Of a stretch of DNA of 64,000 bases, positions 55,701-64,000 are shown piece after piece. Both the position numbers and the translations under genes were made by a program. The notes below the pieces were generated by a model. The model was not told the origin of the DNA and searched no databases. It saw nothing but the letters and a program-made list of their open reading frames with translations. The stretch comes from Rhodocyclaceae bacterium (GTDB lineage: Bacteria > Pseudomonadota > Gammaproteobacteria > Burkholderiales > Rhodocyclaceae), in assembly GCA_028713915.1 (NCBI GenBank), contig JAQTNK010000020.1:1-64000 (forward strand). The letters run 5' to 3'. Positions within the stretch are counted from its first letter, which is position 1. Each line of letters starts with the position of its first letter.

Positions 55701-56355
55701 CACCAGCCCGAATCTCGCCGCCATCCGCATCATTCTTGCCACCTTGCAGAAGACCCTGCCGCCGGCGGTGCTGGCCACGGCCGCCGCCGGCCTGGAGGAC
55801 GCGCAGGCGCTGCTGGCCGACACCACCGTGAACATGCGCGAGCTGTGCGCCGACCTGCGTCCCAGCCTCCTCGATTACACCGGCCTGGTGCCCGCCCTCG
55901 AAGGCTATGCCCACCAATTCGGCCGGCGCGCCGGCGTTGCCGTCCGCGTCGACTCGCCGGCGACGTTCCCGCGGCTGGCCGCCGACATCGAATCGGCGCT
56001 GTTCCGCATTGCCCAGGAGGCGTTCACCAACAGCATCAAGCACGGCCATGCCCGGAACATCGCGCTGACGCTCGTCCGCCGCGGCGAGCGGATCGTCATG
56101 ACCTTGACCGACGATGGCATCGGCTTCGACCCCGGCGGCCTGGGGCATGCCGGCAACGTGCCCGGCCTCGGCCTCATCACCATGCGCGAGCGCGCCGAAT
56201 TCGGCGGCGGCACCTTCGACATTTCGTCGCAGCCGGGCCAGGGAACGACGATCACCGTCGGGCTGCGCGATCCGGCCGGCGACGACGCGACCTATGCCGT
56301 TGGCATGCGCGGTGCCCTCCCGCCGACGCCGCAGCGCTCGCCGGCGCCGCCGTGA
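52795..56355 (+). CDS. Large multi-PAS/GAF sensor histidine kinase (NarX/HisKA_3 type)
   Basis: N-terminal TM plus periplasmic sensor region, TM, PAS (DSIILCDTEERIIEVNDRAMTTYGYARGEMIGM), GAF-like, two further PAS, HisKA_3 RLVDELHDHTSPNLAAIRIILATL and ATPase FRIAQEAFTNSIKHGHARNIALTL. Confidence 0.93.
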   Translation: MAAFPVAPLFMAIIPKKSSKRLLHRVAAHAFPGAGTPFGASTASSAVPRYRSIWQSPVLVLLVIALTLAGAGLATYFEAKRAVTLTASDNLAAIATLKTNQIEHWLESRRSDAKIVSTAPAFVADLQQWLNDGQREGPSRERLHNYLRVLADTARYRDVSIRSAADGAQLLTSGGDRQDTPSVRAQAKESARQAQPLLEDMHFNHPGSSDVDLGFFEPVFPARQAPPIAVLHVTVDPLLQFFPMLQRWPGSSPSAETLLLRFDDHQAVFLNRVRHRDDSAFNLRQPLTTPRQLAAQVAAGSRGALEGIDYREVPSLGYAMPVPGTPWFLIAKIDAAEVYAHLDRMAFHYGLIFALLALAGAWWVAEGHRHELAHYRQRMQRDLLSRRIDFLTRHANDSIILCDTEERIIEVNDRAMTTYGYARGEMIGMRLAELRAAAAPAGSLDRLALEQGLIFETEHRCKDGGSIPVEVSVRLIDIDGERYIKEIVRDISGRKKAAARIERLSRLYAAISRTNQAIIHGTSLSEVFGAVCEACVDVGRFKLAWIGIADTERQRILPVAASGDATGYLDGIVVSTRPDLPGGRGPTASAYREQRVCRCADYRTDPAVAPWQDRAAEHGLAASIALPLRRHGKPHGALTVYGGEKDFLDEDGLALLGEMANNISFFIDHLDREAQRAEAETALRRSEARLQQAQQIGKIGDWRFDLDSEALTLSPEMFRLFQRAPSAAPPTLDEILACYLPPVARQKEYLRQVAVDGVRAAIELRATLPDGQTAYHAVVVMPDVDAAGRVIALYGTTQDITERKLAEKRLAASAREIEDLYQNAPCGYHSIDADGIIVRINDTELRWLGYAREEVVNRLCISDLMSEASRAALRDSIPKLIARGGATDLEMDLIRKDGSVLHTILSATVVTDKDGKFKHSRSTLYDITERKRLESERAANAERVEQLSRRLVAVQEEERRRLVDELHDHTSPNLAAIRIILATLQKTLPPAVLATAAAGLEDAQALLADTTVNMRELCADLRPSLLDYTGLVPALEGYAHQFGRRAGVAVRVDSPATFPRLAADIESALFRIAQEAFTNSIKHGHARNIALTLVRRGERIVMTLTDDGIGFDPGGLGHAGNVPGLGLITMRERAEFGGGTFDISSQPGQGTTITVGLRDPAGDDATYAVGMRGALPPTPQRSPAPP

Positions 56356-56477
56356 CATGAAAGCGCACGCGGGCCGCGACGAAATGCGAGCAAGCTATAT
56401 AAAATGGCGACATCCTACGTAGGTTAGTCGTTCGATCCAACCGTTGCCTTATCACAACCCTCCACCCAGGATTTCCC

Positions 56478-57119
56478 ATGAAACTGCAAATCATTTTGGC
56501 CGACGACCATCAGATGTTCCGGCAAGCGTTGCGCGCCATGCTGGAGAAGGAACCCGACATCGAGATCGTCGCCGAAGCCGCGGACGGCAACGAGTTGCTG
56601 AAGCTCGCGGCCGAAATCCCCGTCGACCTCGTCTGCATGGACATCGGCATGCCCAACATGAACGGCATCGAAGCGACCCGGCGCCTGCTGGCGTTGCGTC
56701 CGGACGTCAAGGTGATCGGCTTGTCCGCGTTTCACGACCGCGACTTCGTGCTCGACTTGATGAAAGCCGGCGCCAGCGGCTATGTCACGAAGACCGAGGC
56801 CGGCGACGAGCTGCTGCGCGCCATCCAGGCGGCGCGCGTCAACCGCAAGTACCTGTGTTCCGATGTCGCCGACATCGTCACGGGCGCCCTCATCAACAAT
56901 CCTGAAGACAAGCCCGACAGCGTCCGCCTGGGATCGCGCGAACGCCAGGTGCTGCAGCTGGTCGCCGAAGGCATGACGTCGGTTCAGATCGCCGCCAACC
57001 TCCACGTCTCGCCCTCGACCGTCGAAGTGCATCGCCGCAACATCATGCGCAAGCTCGACTTGCACAACGTGGCCGAACTCACCAAGTATGCGATCCGCAA
57101 CGGCCTGACGACAAGCTGA
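56478..57119 (+). CDS. LuxR/NarL-family response regulator
   Basis: IILADDHQMFRQALRAML...LVCMDIGMPNMNGIEATRRLL...LGSRERQVLQLVAEGMTSVQIAANLHVSPSTVEVHRRNIMRKL. Confidence 0.96.
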   Translation: MKLQIILADDHQMFRQALRAMLEKEPDIEIVAEAADGNELLKLAAEIPVDLVCMDIGMPNMNGIEATRRLLALRPDVKVIGLSAFHDRDFVLDLMKAGASGYVTKTEAGDELLRAIQAARVNRKYLCSDVADIVTGALINNPEDKPDSVRLGSRERQVLQLVAEGMTSVQIAANLHVSPSTVEVHRRNIMRKLDLHNVAELTKYAIRNGLTTS

Positions 57120-57121
57120 AA

Positions 57122-57149
57122 CCGGTTGGCGGGCGAACCCGCCAACCGG
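57122..57149. terminator. Perfect 12-bp hairpin between convergent genes
   Basis: CCGGTTGGCGGG-CGAA-CCCGCCAACCGG immediately after the response-regulator stop; no clear U-tract. Confidence 0.45.
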
Positions 57150-57182
57150 CCCGAACCGCCTATGGACTGCTGAATCGCCGAC

Positions 57183-57554
57183 TCAGGGCGTGTCGACGCC
57201 GCCAACCGGCCCCAGCGCACGCTGCCAATACTTCGCCTGGTCTTCCCGCGCGGCGGCCGCGTGCGCGGCGGCTTCTTCGTCGCCGCGCATCGGGCCTTGC
57301 GCCCCGGCGGGCGCGTTGTCGTAAGTCACGATTTCCCAGCCCAGCGGATTATGTTGCACGTGGCGGCCTGCCTGCATCGCCGCGGTATCCGCCGCCGACG
57401 GCATCGGCATGTTCGCATCGCGCTGGAACTCGCCCATGATGCCGCTGGTGGTGAAGTCGGACGCCTGCGCCGCAGTCAGCGGCGCCAACGCGGCGACGGC
57501 GACGACAAGCAAGCAGCGTCCGGGGTTCGTCAAGAATTGTCGTTTCACGGTCAT
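57183..57554 (-). CDS. Small exported protein of unknown function
   Basis: Signal peptide MTVKRQFLTNPGRCLLVVAVAALAPLTAAQA; ~92-aa mature region. Confidence 0.6.
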   Translation of the reverse strand: MTVKRQFLTNPGRCLLVVAVAALAPLTAAQASDFTTSGIMGEFQRDANMPMPSAADTAAMQAGRHVQHNPLGWEIVTYDNAPAGAQGPMRGDEEAAAHAAAAREDQAKYWQRALGPVGGVDTP

Positions 57555-57734
57555 GCTCCTTCGTTCGAGACTCCGCCCTGCGGATGCAGGCGAGCCAGAG
57601 GAAGAACGCAGAGCGAAGGACAGGCGCCTGGCGGCGAATTCCATCCTCGACGCACGACGCACATCTCGCGCCCTGCGAATGAACGGGTCGGAATCGATCC
57701 GTGCCGTTAGGACAATCCTTGATGCGAATGGTTC

Positions 57735-58679
57735 TTAAAGCCGCGGCGCCAAGAAATGTTCCGACAATGCCGACAGGGTCGATGCCGGCGGCCGCGATGG
57801 CGCCGGCGCGGCGTTCGCCAGGGACGCCACCTCGCCGGCCGCGCCGGCCGCCAGCGTTTCGAACACGCTGCCGACGAAGGGCTTGTCCTGCGCCGGAGCA
57901 TTGCGATACCAGTGGGCGAGATACTGCGGCAGGCTGGTGTCGTTGTCCGTGGCATCGAGATTGAGATAGCACAGCGCTTCCCAACTGGCGGGATTGCGTT
58001 CGAACAAGGGCAGCAAGCGCCGCGCCACGAGGTCGTCCTTCTCGCGCAAGTAGGGGTTGTCGCGCAAGCCTTCCTCGTTGTCGGCGAGCCAGGCGGCGAA
58101 GGAATGACCCGCCGGCAGCAGGCGATGCTTTTCGCTGACGAGCAAGTCGAAGAAACTGCGCAGCGGCGCTGCCCGCGCCGCCAATTCGTCGCCGGCGGGC
58201 AACGCAGCCCACGTCGCCGCCAGCCGCTCGAGCACGAACAGCGACGCGGCTTCGCACACGGATTCTTCGAACCACTGGTTGCGCTTGGTCGTCTCGGGTC
58301 CGACGTTCTGCCCGTAGTTCGACACGACGTGCGTCAACTCGTGGGCGAATTCATACACGTACAGGTGCCAGCGCGTGCCGCTGGCGTGCAGATGCACGAG
58401 ATACTCGCCGTTGGCGCCGCGCTCGTAGAGCGTGACCGGATAACCGTCGGTATGCGTGACGACGATCGGCGTCGTCAACCCGCGCGGCAACTGCGGCAGC
58501 AAGACGTCGGCGACCGCATACAGGGTCTCCTCGATCGCGGCGACGGAAACTCCGCCCCAGCCGCCGCCTTCGACGCGGATATCGAGACCGGCCAAGCGGC
58601 CGTTGGCAAGCGGCGCGGCAAAGGCGTTCGCCGTAGAAAACAAAGCACAGGCGACGCAGGCAAGGACAACCAGACGCAT
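57735..58679 (-). CDS. Exported putative zinc metallopeptidase (HExxH)
   Basis: Signal peptide; YEFAHELTHVVSNYGQNVGPETTKRNQWFEESVCEAASLFVL: HELTH plus downstream conserved Glu. Confidence 0.65.
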   Translation of the reverse strand: MRLVVLACVACALFSTANAFAAPLANGRLAGLDIRVEGGGWGGVSVAAIEETLYAVADVLLPQLPRGLTTPIVVTHTDGYPVTLYERGANGEYLVHLHASGTRWHLYVYEFAHELTHVVSNYGQNVGPETTKRNQWFEESVCEAASLFVLERLAATWAALPAGDELAARAAPLRSFFDLLVSEKHRLLPAGHSFAAWLADNEEGLRDNPYLREKDDLVARRLLPLFERNPASWEALCYLNLDATDNDTSLPQYLAHWYRNAPAQDKPFVGSVFETLAAGAAGEVASLANAAPAPSRPPASTLSALSEHFLAPRL

Positions 58680-59148
58680 CGGATGAAACCCTAAAACCCT
58701 TGCAGCAGAAGGGAAAACGTGACCAAGAGCATTGAGCGTAGCAGACCGGCGGCGCCGTCTGGAAGAGCTCGCCGGGGAAAAGAAGCGAACTCCTGATCCA
58801 GGTCAACCTTCGCGCTTCCGGATCGCTCCAAAGCCACGCGCAAGCGCACGTTTCCGCACCCTCGGCTGCGCCCGGCGGCCGCCGATGACCACTGCCGCCG
58901 CAAGGTCTTGCACCGGGCCGATCGACCGCGCCTACACAAGTACCCCATGATAATTACATGTTTTGCCGTATGTCCTTTCGCGATTCCGGCTTGTAGGATT
59001 TGCACGCAGTCGATCGCCTAGTCCATGTGGCGCAGCAATCGAGAAGAAGAAGACCTGTGCAGCGCAGTTCCACCCTGGCCCGTCGTCGGCAGCAGCAGCC
59101 GATGCGGCTGCCAGCTGGCCCGATCGTCGTCACCCGGTTGATTCCACC

Positions 59149-60870
59149 ATGAAGCGTCTGTTCAATCCGCAACACGAGCTGGGTCGCGTCCTGATCGGAT
59201 TGCGGCAGCTGTTCGTCCAGGTCGCCGGCTTCAGCCTCGCCATCAACCTGCTGATGCTGGCGCCCACGCTCTACATGCTGCAGATCTACGATCGCGTGCT
59301 CGCCAGCCGCAACGGCATGACGCTGGCCATGCTCACGGTGATGGTGGTCGGCTTGTACGCGCTGATGGGCTCGCTGGAATGGGTGCGCGCCCGGCTGCTG
59401 ATCCGCATCGGCGTGCGGCTCGACCACTTGCTGAACGAGCGCGTCTTCAGCGCCGCCTTCGAGCGGCACTTGCGGCGCCAAGGCGCCAATCCGGCGCAGG
59501 CCATGCAGGACCTCGCCCATACCCGCCAGTTCCTCGCCGGCACCGGGGCGCTGGCTTTCTTCGACGCGCCGTGGACGCCGATATATCTCATTGTCATTTC
59601 CATCCTGCATCCGCTGCTCGGCCTGTTTTCCCTCGCGGCGGCAATCCTGCTGTTCGCGCTGACCTGGCTCAACGAGATGCTGACCCACAAGCCGCTGGCG
59701 CAAGCCAACCGCGAGGCGCTCGCCGCCCAGGCGTTCGCCAACAACAATCTGCGCAATGCCGAAGCCATCGCGGCGATGGGCATGCTCCCCGCCATCCGCG
59801 GCCGCTGGGCCGCGCGGCAGGCCAGGGTGCTCGGCTTGCAGGTCCTGGCCAGCGACCGCGGCGGCAGCATCGGCGCCATCACCAAGTTCGTGCGGCTGAC
59901 GGCGCAGTCCCTGATCCTCGGCGCCGGCGCGTGGCTGGCCCTGGACAACGAAGTCACGCCCGGCGCGATGATCGCCGGCAGCATCCTCATGGGTCGCGCG
60001 CTGGCGCCGGTCGAGCTGGTCATCTCGGCCTGGAAGCAATGGGTTTCCGCCAGCGCCGCCCATGAACGGCTGAGCGAACTGCTGCAGCGTTTTCCGGCGC
60101 CCGCGCCGACCATGCCGCTGCCGGTGCCGCGCGGCGCCATCACCGTCGACAACGTCAGCGCCGTGCCGCCGGGTGCGACGGCGCCGGTGCTGCGCCACCT
60201 GGCCTTCCGCGTCGGCGCCGGCGACGTGGTCGCCGTCATGGGCCCGAGCGCCGCCGGCAAATCCAGTTTGGCGCGCCTGCTGGTCGGCCTCTGGCCGGCG
60301 GCCAGCGGCCACGTCCGCCTCGACGGCGCCGATGTGTTCGCCTGGAACAAGGACGAACTGGGGCCGCACATCGGCTACCTGCCGCAGGACATCGAACTGA
60401 TGGAGGGAACGGTGGCCGAGAACATCGCGCGCTTCGGCCCGCCCGACGGCGAGAAGATCGTCGCCGCCGCGCGCCTGGCCGGCGTGCACGACATGATCCT
60501 GCATCTGGCCAAAGGCTATGAGACGCAGGTCGGCGCCGATGGCGACGCCCTCTCGGGCGGCCAGCGCCAGCGCATCGCCCTGGCCCGCGCGCTCTACGGC
60601 GAACCCTGCCTGGTGGTGCTCGACGAGCCGAACTCCAATCTCGACGAAGCCGGCGAGACGGCGGTGCTCGCGGCGCTCGACGCCCTGAGCGCGCGCGGCT
60701 GCACCGTCGTCTTCATTTCCCACGGCCCCAACCTGCTGGCGGCGGCGCAGAAGCTGCTGGTGCTGCAGCATGGCACCCTGCTCGCCTACGGTCCGCGCGA
60801 CCAGGTGCTCGCCCATCTCTCGAGCAAGGGACCGCAATTGCTTTCAGCCGCCGGAGGCCACGCGCCATGA
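59149..60870 (+). CDS. Type I secretion system permease/ATPase (PrtD family)
   Basis: MLAPTLYMLQIYDRVLASRNGMTLAMLT...FDAPWTPIYLIVI; ABC domain GPSAAGKSSLARLLVG, LSGGQRQRIALARALYGEPCLVVLDEPNSNLD. Confidence 0.95.
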   Translation: MKRLFNPQHELGRVLIGLRQLFVQVAGFSLAINLLMLAPTLYMLQIYDRVLASRNGMTLAMLTVMVVGLYALMGSLEWVRARLLIRIGVRLDHLLNERVFSAAFERHLRRQGANPAQAMQDLAHTRQFLAGTGALAFFDAPWTPIYLIVISILHPLLGLFSLAAAILLFALTWLNEMLTHKPLAQANREALAAQAFANNNLRNAEAIAAMGMLPAIRGRWAARQARVLGLQVLASDRGGSIGAITKFVRLTAQSLILGAGAWLALDNEVTPGAMIAGSILMGRALAPVELVISAWKQWVSASAAHERLSELLQRFPAPAPTMPLPVPRGAITVDNVSAVPPGATAPVLRHLAFRVGAGDVVAVMGPSAAGKSSLARLLVGLWPAASGHVRLDGADVFAWNKDELGPHIGYLPQDIELMEGTVAENIARFGPPDGEKIVAAARLAGVHDMILHLAKGYETQVGADGDALSGGQRQRIALARALYGEPCLVVLDEPNSNLDEAGETAVLAALDALSARGCTVVFISHGPNLLAAAQKLLVLQHGTLLAYGPRDQVLAHLSSKGPQLLSAAGGHAP

Positions 60871-62243
60871 GCTTCAACGACTGGCTGCGCAAAGCCCGCG
60901 AGCGCGTCGAGCATCGCATTGATGCGACCTTTCCGGCGGACACCGCCGCGGCCCTGTCCGCGCCGGATGGCGACGAGCCCGCGCGCTGGGGCTTTCGCGC
61001 CCTCTGGATCGGCGCCGCGGCCCTGCTCGTCTGGGCGGCCGTCGCGCCGCTGGGGCAAGGCGTGCCGGCGCACGGCTTCGTCAAGGTCGAAGGCAGCCGC
61101 AAGACCATTCAGCATCCGCGCGGCGGCATCGTCGAGGACATCCTGGTGCGCGAGGGCGACAGCGTGCAGGCCAACCAGCCGCTGGTTCGCCTCAACGAGA
61201 CGCAGGCCCAGGCGCTGCTGGGCAGCGTCGACAGCCAGCTGGTCAGCCAGCTCGCGGTCGAGGCGCGCATGAATGCCGAGCGCAACGAAAATGCCACCGT
61301 CATCTTCCCGGCTTTCCTCATGGAACGAAAAGACCTGCCGCAGGCGCAGGAAGCGATGCAGGTACAAAACCAGCTGTTCCAGGCCCGGCGCGCGGCGCTG
61401 AGGGGCGAAATCGCCATCGCCGAGGAAAACATCGCCGGGCTCGAGGAGCAGATTCGCGGCCTGCAGGCGCAGGAGCAGTCGAAGGCCGAGCAGTTGAAGC
61501 TGTTCCAGGAGGAACTGGCGTCGCTCAAGCCGATGTACGAGCAAGGCTTCGTCCCGCGCAACCACATGTTCGAGCTGGAGCGCTCCGTCGCCTACCTGAC
61601 CGGCCAGCGCAGCGAGGATCTCGCCAACATCGGCCGCGCCCGCAGCCAGATCGGCGAGATGCGATTGAAGGTCATCCAGGCGCGCGCGGTCTATCACAAG
61701 GAAGTGGAAACGCAGCTCACCGAAGTCCAGCGCCAGGTGGCCGACCTCAAGGAAAAGCGCATCGCCACGCAGGACGACCTGGACCGCATCGTCCTGCGCG
61801 CGCCCGTGGCCGGCACCATCGTCGATCTCGGCGTGCACACCGTCGGCGGCGTCGTCGCGGCCGGACAGAAGCTGATGGACGTGGTGCCCGCCGGCGACGA
61901 CCTGACCGTCGAAGTGCAGATTCCGCCGCACCTGATTGACAGCATCCGCGTCGGCCAGCCGGCCGACATCCACTTCCTCGCCCTCGACCAGACCATCGTC
62001 CCGACGGTGCCGGGCAAGCTCGACTATTTCTCCGCCGACCGCCTCAACGACCCGAAGACCGACCAGCCTTATTTCATCGGCCGCGTCAGCGTCACCGCGG
62101 CTGGCGTGGCCGCCCTCGGCAAGCACCGGCTGCAGCCCGGCATGCCCGCGGACGTCGTCATCAAGACGAACGAACGCACGCTGCTCGGCTATCTGCTCAA
62201 GCCGTTCCTGACGCGCATGCAGTTCGCATTCACGGAACGCTAG
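60867..62243 (+). CDS. Type I secretion membrane fusion protein (HlyD/PrtE family)
   Basis: GFVKVEGSRKTIQHPRGGIVEDILVREGDSVQANQPLVRLNETQAQALLGSV; ATGA overlap with upstream gene. Confidence 0.95.
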   Translation: MSFNDWLRKARERVEHRIDATFPADTAAALSAPDGDEPARWGFRALWIGAAALLVWAAVAPLGQGVPAHGFVKVEGSRKTIQHPRGGIVEDILVREGDSVQANQPLVRLNETQAQALLGSVDSQLVSQLAVEARMNAERNENATVIFPAFLMERKDLPQAQEAMQVQNQLFQARRAALRGEIAIAEENIAGLEEQIRGLQAQEQSKAEQLKLFQEELASLKPMYEQGFVPRNHMFELERSVAYLTGQRSEDLANIGRARSQIGEMRLKVIQARAVYHKEVETQLTEVQRQVADLKEKRIATQDDLDRIVLRAPVAGTIVDLGVHTVGGVVAAGQKLMDVVPAGDDLTVEVQIPPHLIDSIRVGQPADIHFLALDQTIVPTVPGKLDYFSADRLNDPKTDQPYFIGRVSVTAAGVAALGKHRLQPGMPADVVIKTNERTLLGYLLKPFLTRMQFAFTER

Positions 62244-62245
62244 CC

Positions 62246-63574
62246 ATGTCGCGCCTGGCTTCCTGCTGCGTCGCCGCGGCGCTGCTGGCGTGGTCCGCCG
62301 CCCAAGCCGCCGACGGCCTGACGGCCTATTTCGGCAAGGCCCTGCAGCACGATCCGGACTACGCTGCCGCCAAGGCGGCCTATGAAGCCGATGCCGAATA
62401 CCGCGCCATCGGCCGCGCCGGCCTGCTGCCCAGCGTGAACGTCGCGCTCGCCAGCGACAGCAACCGCCTGAACCGGCTGGACATGGGCGCGACGCAGGCC
62501 AACGATTTTCGCTTCAACTCGCGCACCGCCTCGCTGCGCCTGTCCCAGCCGCTGTTCGACCTCGAGCGCTGGGCCGCCTACAAGGAAGGCGACGCGCGCG
62601 CCGCGCAGGCCGAGGTCGTGCTGGCCGATGCCCGCCAGGATCTCGCCTTGCGCGTCGCCCTCGCCTATTTCAATCTCTTGCTCGCCGCCGACAACCTCGA
62701 TCTGGCGCGCGCCCAGCGCGAAGCCCTGATCGCGCAGCGCATCCAGGCCGAGCATTTGTTCAAGTCCGGCATCGCGACGCTCACCGATGTCGAAGAAAGC
62801 AAGGCGCGCGAGCAGCTTGCCCAGGCGCAGGAACTGGCCGCCGTGAACGCGCTGGAGTTGCGGCGCAAGGAACTGGGCAAAGCCATCGGCGAAGCGCCGA
62901 GCCCGGCGGCCGCGGCGAGCATCGGCATGCCCCTGCTCGCGACGCCCGAGCCGGACGACCTCAAGGCCTGGGTCGAGGCGGCGAGGGATCGCAACCTCAA
63001 AGTGCTGGCCTTGCGCGGACAACTCGCCGTCGCCGACTTCCAGGTCGACCGCGCGCGCGCCGGGCTGTCGCCCAGCATCGCGCTCGTCGCCTCGCATCAA
63101 CGCGGCAGCCAGCCCGACTATCTCACCGAACGGCAGACATCCAACCAGATCGGCGTGGAGCTGTCCATGAACCTGATCGAAGGCGGCCGCACGACCAGTC
63201 TTGCCCGCCAGGCGGCCGCCCAGCGGGAGAAGACGCGCTACGACCTGGAATCGGCCGTGCGCGATGCCGAAATCAAGGCCAGCCAGGCCTACCTCGAGAT
63301 CGTGAACGGCATCGCCCAGGTGCATGCGCTCGAACAAGCCGTCAAGTCGGCGGAAATCACGCTCAAAGGCATGGAAGCCGGCCAGCGATCCGGCTTGCGC
63401 ACCAACACCGACGTGCTCAACGCGCAGCAGCAACTGTTCTCCGCGCGCCGCGACTTGCAGCGCGAACGCTACGGCTACCTGATGAATCGCCTGCAACTGC
63501 TGGCCGCCGTGGGCTCCATCAACGACGCCGCCATCCAGGACATGGACCGCCTCGCCGGCATCGCGGTGCGCTAG
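62246..63574 (+). CDS. Type I secretion outer membrane protein (TolC family)
   Basis: DGLTAYFGKALQHDPDYAAAKAAYEADAEYRAIGRAGLLPSVN...; typical TolC repeats. Confidence 0.95.
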   Translation: MSRLASCCVAAALLAWSAAQAADGLTAYFGKALQHDPDYAAAKAAYEADAEYRAIGRAGLLPSVNVALASDSNRLNRLDMGATQANDFRFNSRTASLRLSQPLFDLERWAAYKEGDARAAQAEVVLADARQDLALRVALAYFNLLLAADNLDLARAQREALIAQRIQAEHLFKSGIATLTDVEESKAREQLAQAQELAAVNALELRRKELGKAIGEAPSPAAAASIGMPLLATPEPDDLKAWVEAARDRNLKVLALRGQLAVADFQVDRARAGLSPSIALVASHQRGSQPDYLTERQTSNQIGVELSMNLIEGGRTTSLARQAAAQREKTRYDLESAVRDAEIKASQAYLEIVNGIAQVHALEQAVKSAEITLKGMEAGQRSGLRTNTDVLNAQQQLFSARRDLQRERYGYLMNRLQLLAAVGSINDAAIQDMDRLAGIAVR

Positions 63575-63597
63575 TCCTGGACGGCCGTCCCGGCGGC

Positions 63598-64000
63598 TCA
63601 AGCGTGGTAGGTGATCAGCGTGCCATGACCGCCGTCCGCCGCCGCGTGGAAGCTGCTCGCGTCATATTGCCCCAAAAGCACGATGCTGGCCGTATGGCTG
63701 CCGTCACTGACGGTCAGCTTGCCGCCCGTCGCGTCGGCATTCGCCGCATAACCCACCGACACGGCGCTGCCGAACTGGACGTCGCGCAGGTCCAGGTTGT
63801 CGTGACTGTTGAAGCCGGCAACGCTGCCGGTGAAATCGAGCGCGTCGTCCACCCTGAGCGTGCCGGCCGCATCCGCTGCGAAGCTCACGTTCTCCGACTC
63901 CGCGGCGCCGAACTCCAGCGTGCCATTGCCGCTGATGAGCGCGTGGCCGTCTCCATTCACCGCGCCGGCGACGGTCAGCGTGCTGCCGTCCGCCCAGAGC
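63598..64000 (-). CDS. C-terminal part of a large secreted beta-repeat protein, probable type I secretion substrate (partial)
   Basis: Open frame to window end; ALWADGSTLTVAGAVNGDGHALISGNGTLEFGAAESENVSFAADAAGTLRVDDALDFTGSVAGFNSHDNLDLRDVQF...GTLITYHA. Confidence 0.7.
   Translation of the reverse strand, partial: LWADGSTLTVAGAVNGDGHALISGNGTLEFGAAESENVSFAADAAGTLRVDDALDFTGSVAGFNSHDNLDLRDVQFGSAVSVGYAANADATGGKLTVSDGSHTASIVLLGQYDASSFHAAADGGHGTLITYHA

Noticed and set aside
52846-56358. 1170-aa minus-strand ORF
   Set aside because: Shadow ORF antisense to the clearly coding sensor kinase; low-complexity Arg/Ala/Gly composition without domains, a GC-rich codon artefact.
57199-57212. Second copy of CCGCCAACCGGCCC near the hairpin at 57122-57149
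   Set aside because: Falls in coding sequence (GPVGG) and is likely coincidental.
58954-60837. 627-aa minus-strand ORF opposite the T1SS ATPase
   Set aside because: Antisense shadow; no domain signatures.

Overview
This is a 64 kb, GC-rich chromosomal segment. Protein families and gene content suggest a betaproteobacterium, plausibly Rhodocyclales, but that placement is inference. The core (about 6.5-31.1 kb) is a molybdenum-nitrogenase island. On the minus strand there is nifH-nifD-nifK-nifT-fdx-nifY-like-two small/unknown genes; nifE; nifN-nifX-RseC-like-DUF269-DUF683-fdxB; and nifB-fdx-nifO-2Fe2S fdx-draG. On the plus strand there are nifQ, modABC, draT, cspA and a SIR2-like gene. I hand-located sigma54 (-24/-12) promoters paired with NifA-type UAS motifs (TGT-N10-ACA) in front of nifH, nifB, nifN, nifE/nifQ (shared) and the SIR2-like gene. 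The five UAS copies share an extended core close to TGTCGCA-N4-CGACA. The most interesting lead is that SIR2-like gene: it lies between the NAD-using draT and the ADP-ribosyl hydrolase draG and carries its own apparent NifA/sigma54 promoter. It may be an uncharacterised part of post-translational nitrogenase control. Other leads are a 28-bp G.U-tolerant hairpin directly after the nifD stop, a promoter-overlapping mis-call of the nifB start, a ModE-like operator at modA, an unusual MerR-HTH/PAS/adenylate-cyclase regulator, an L,D-transpeptidase-GNAT fusion, and a structured RNA plus terminator upstream of a 1186-aa sensor kinase. The flanks carry RND efflux, housekeeping genes (holB/tmk/mltG/tatD/tadA), ergothioneine genes egtD-egtB, ppdK, and a type I secretion operon convergent with a partial secreted repeat protein. 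nifA, nifL, nifU, nifS and nifV are not visible. No rRNA, tRNA, CRISPR array or transposase was recognised.
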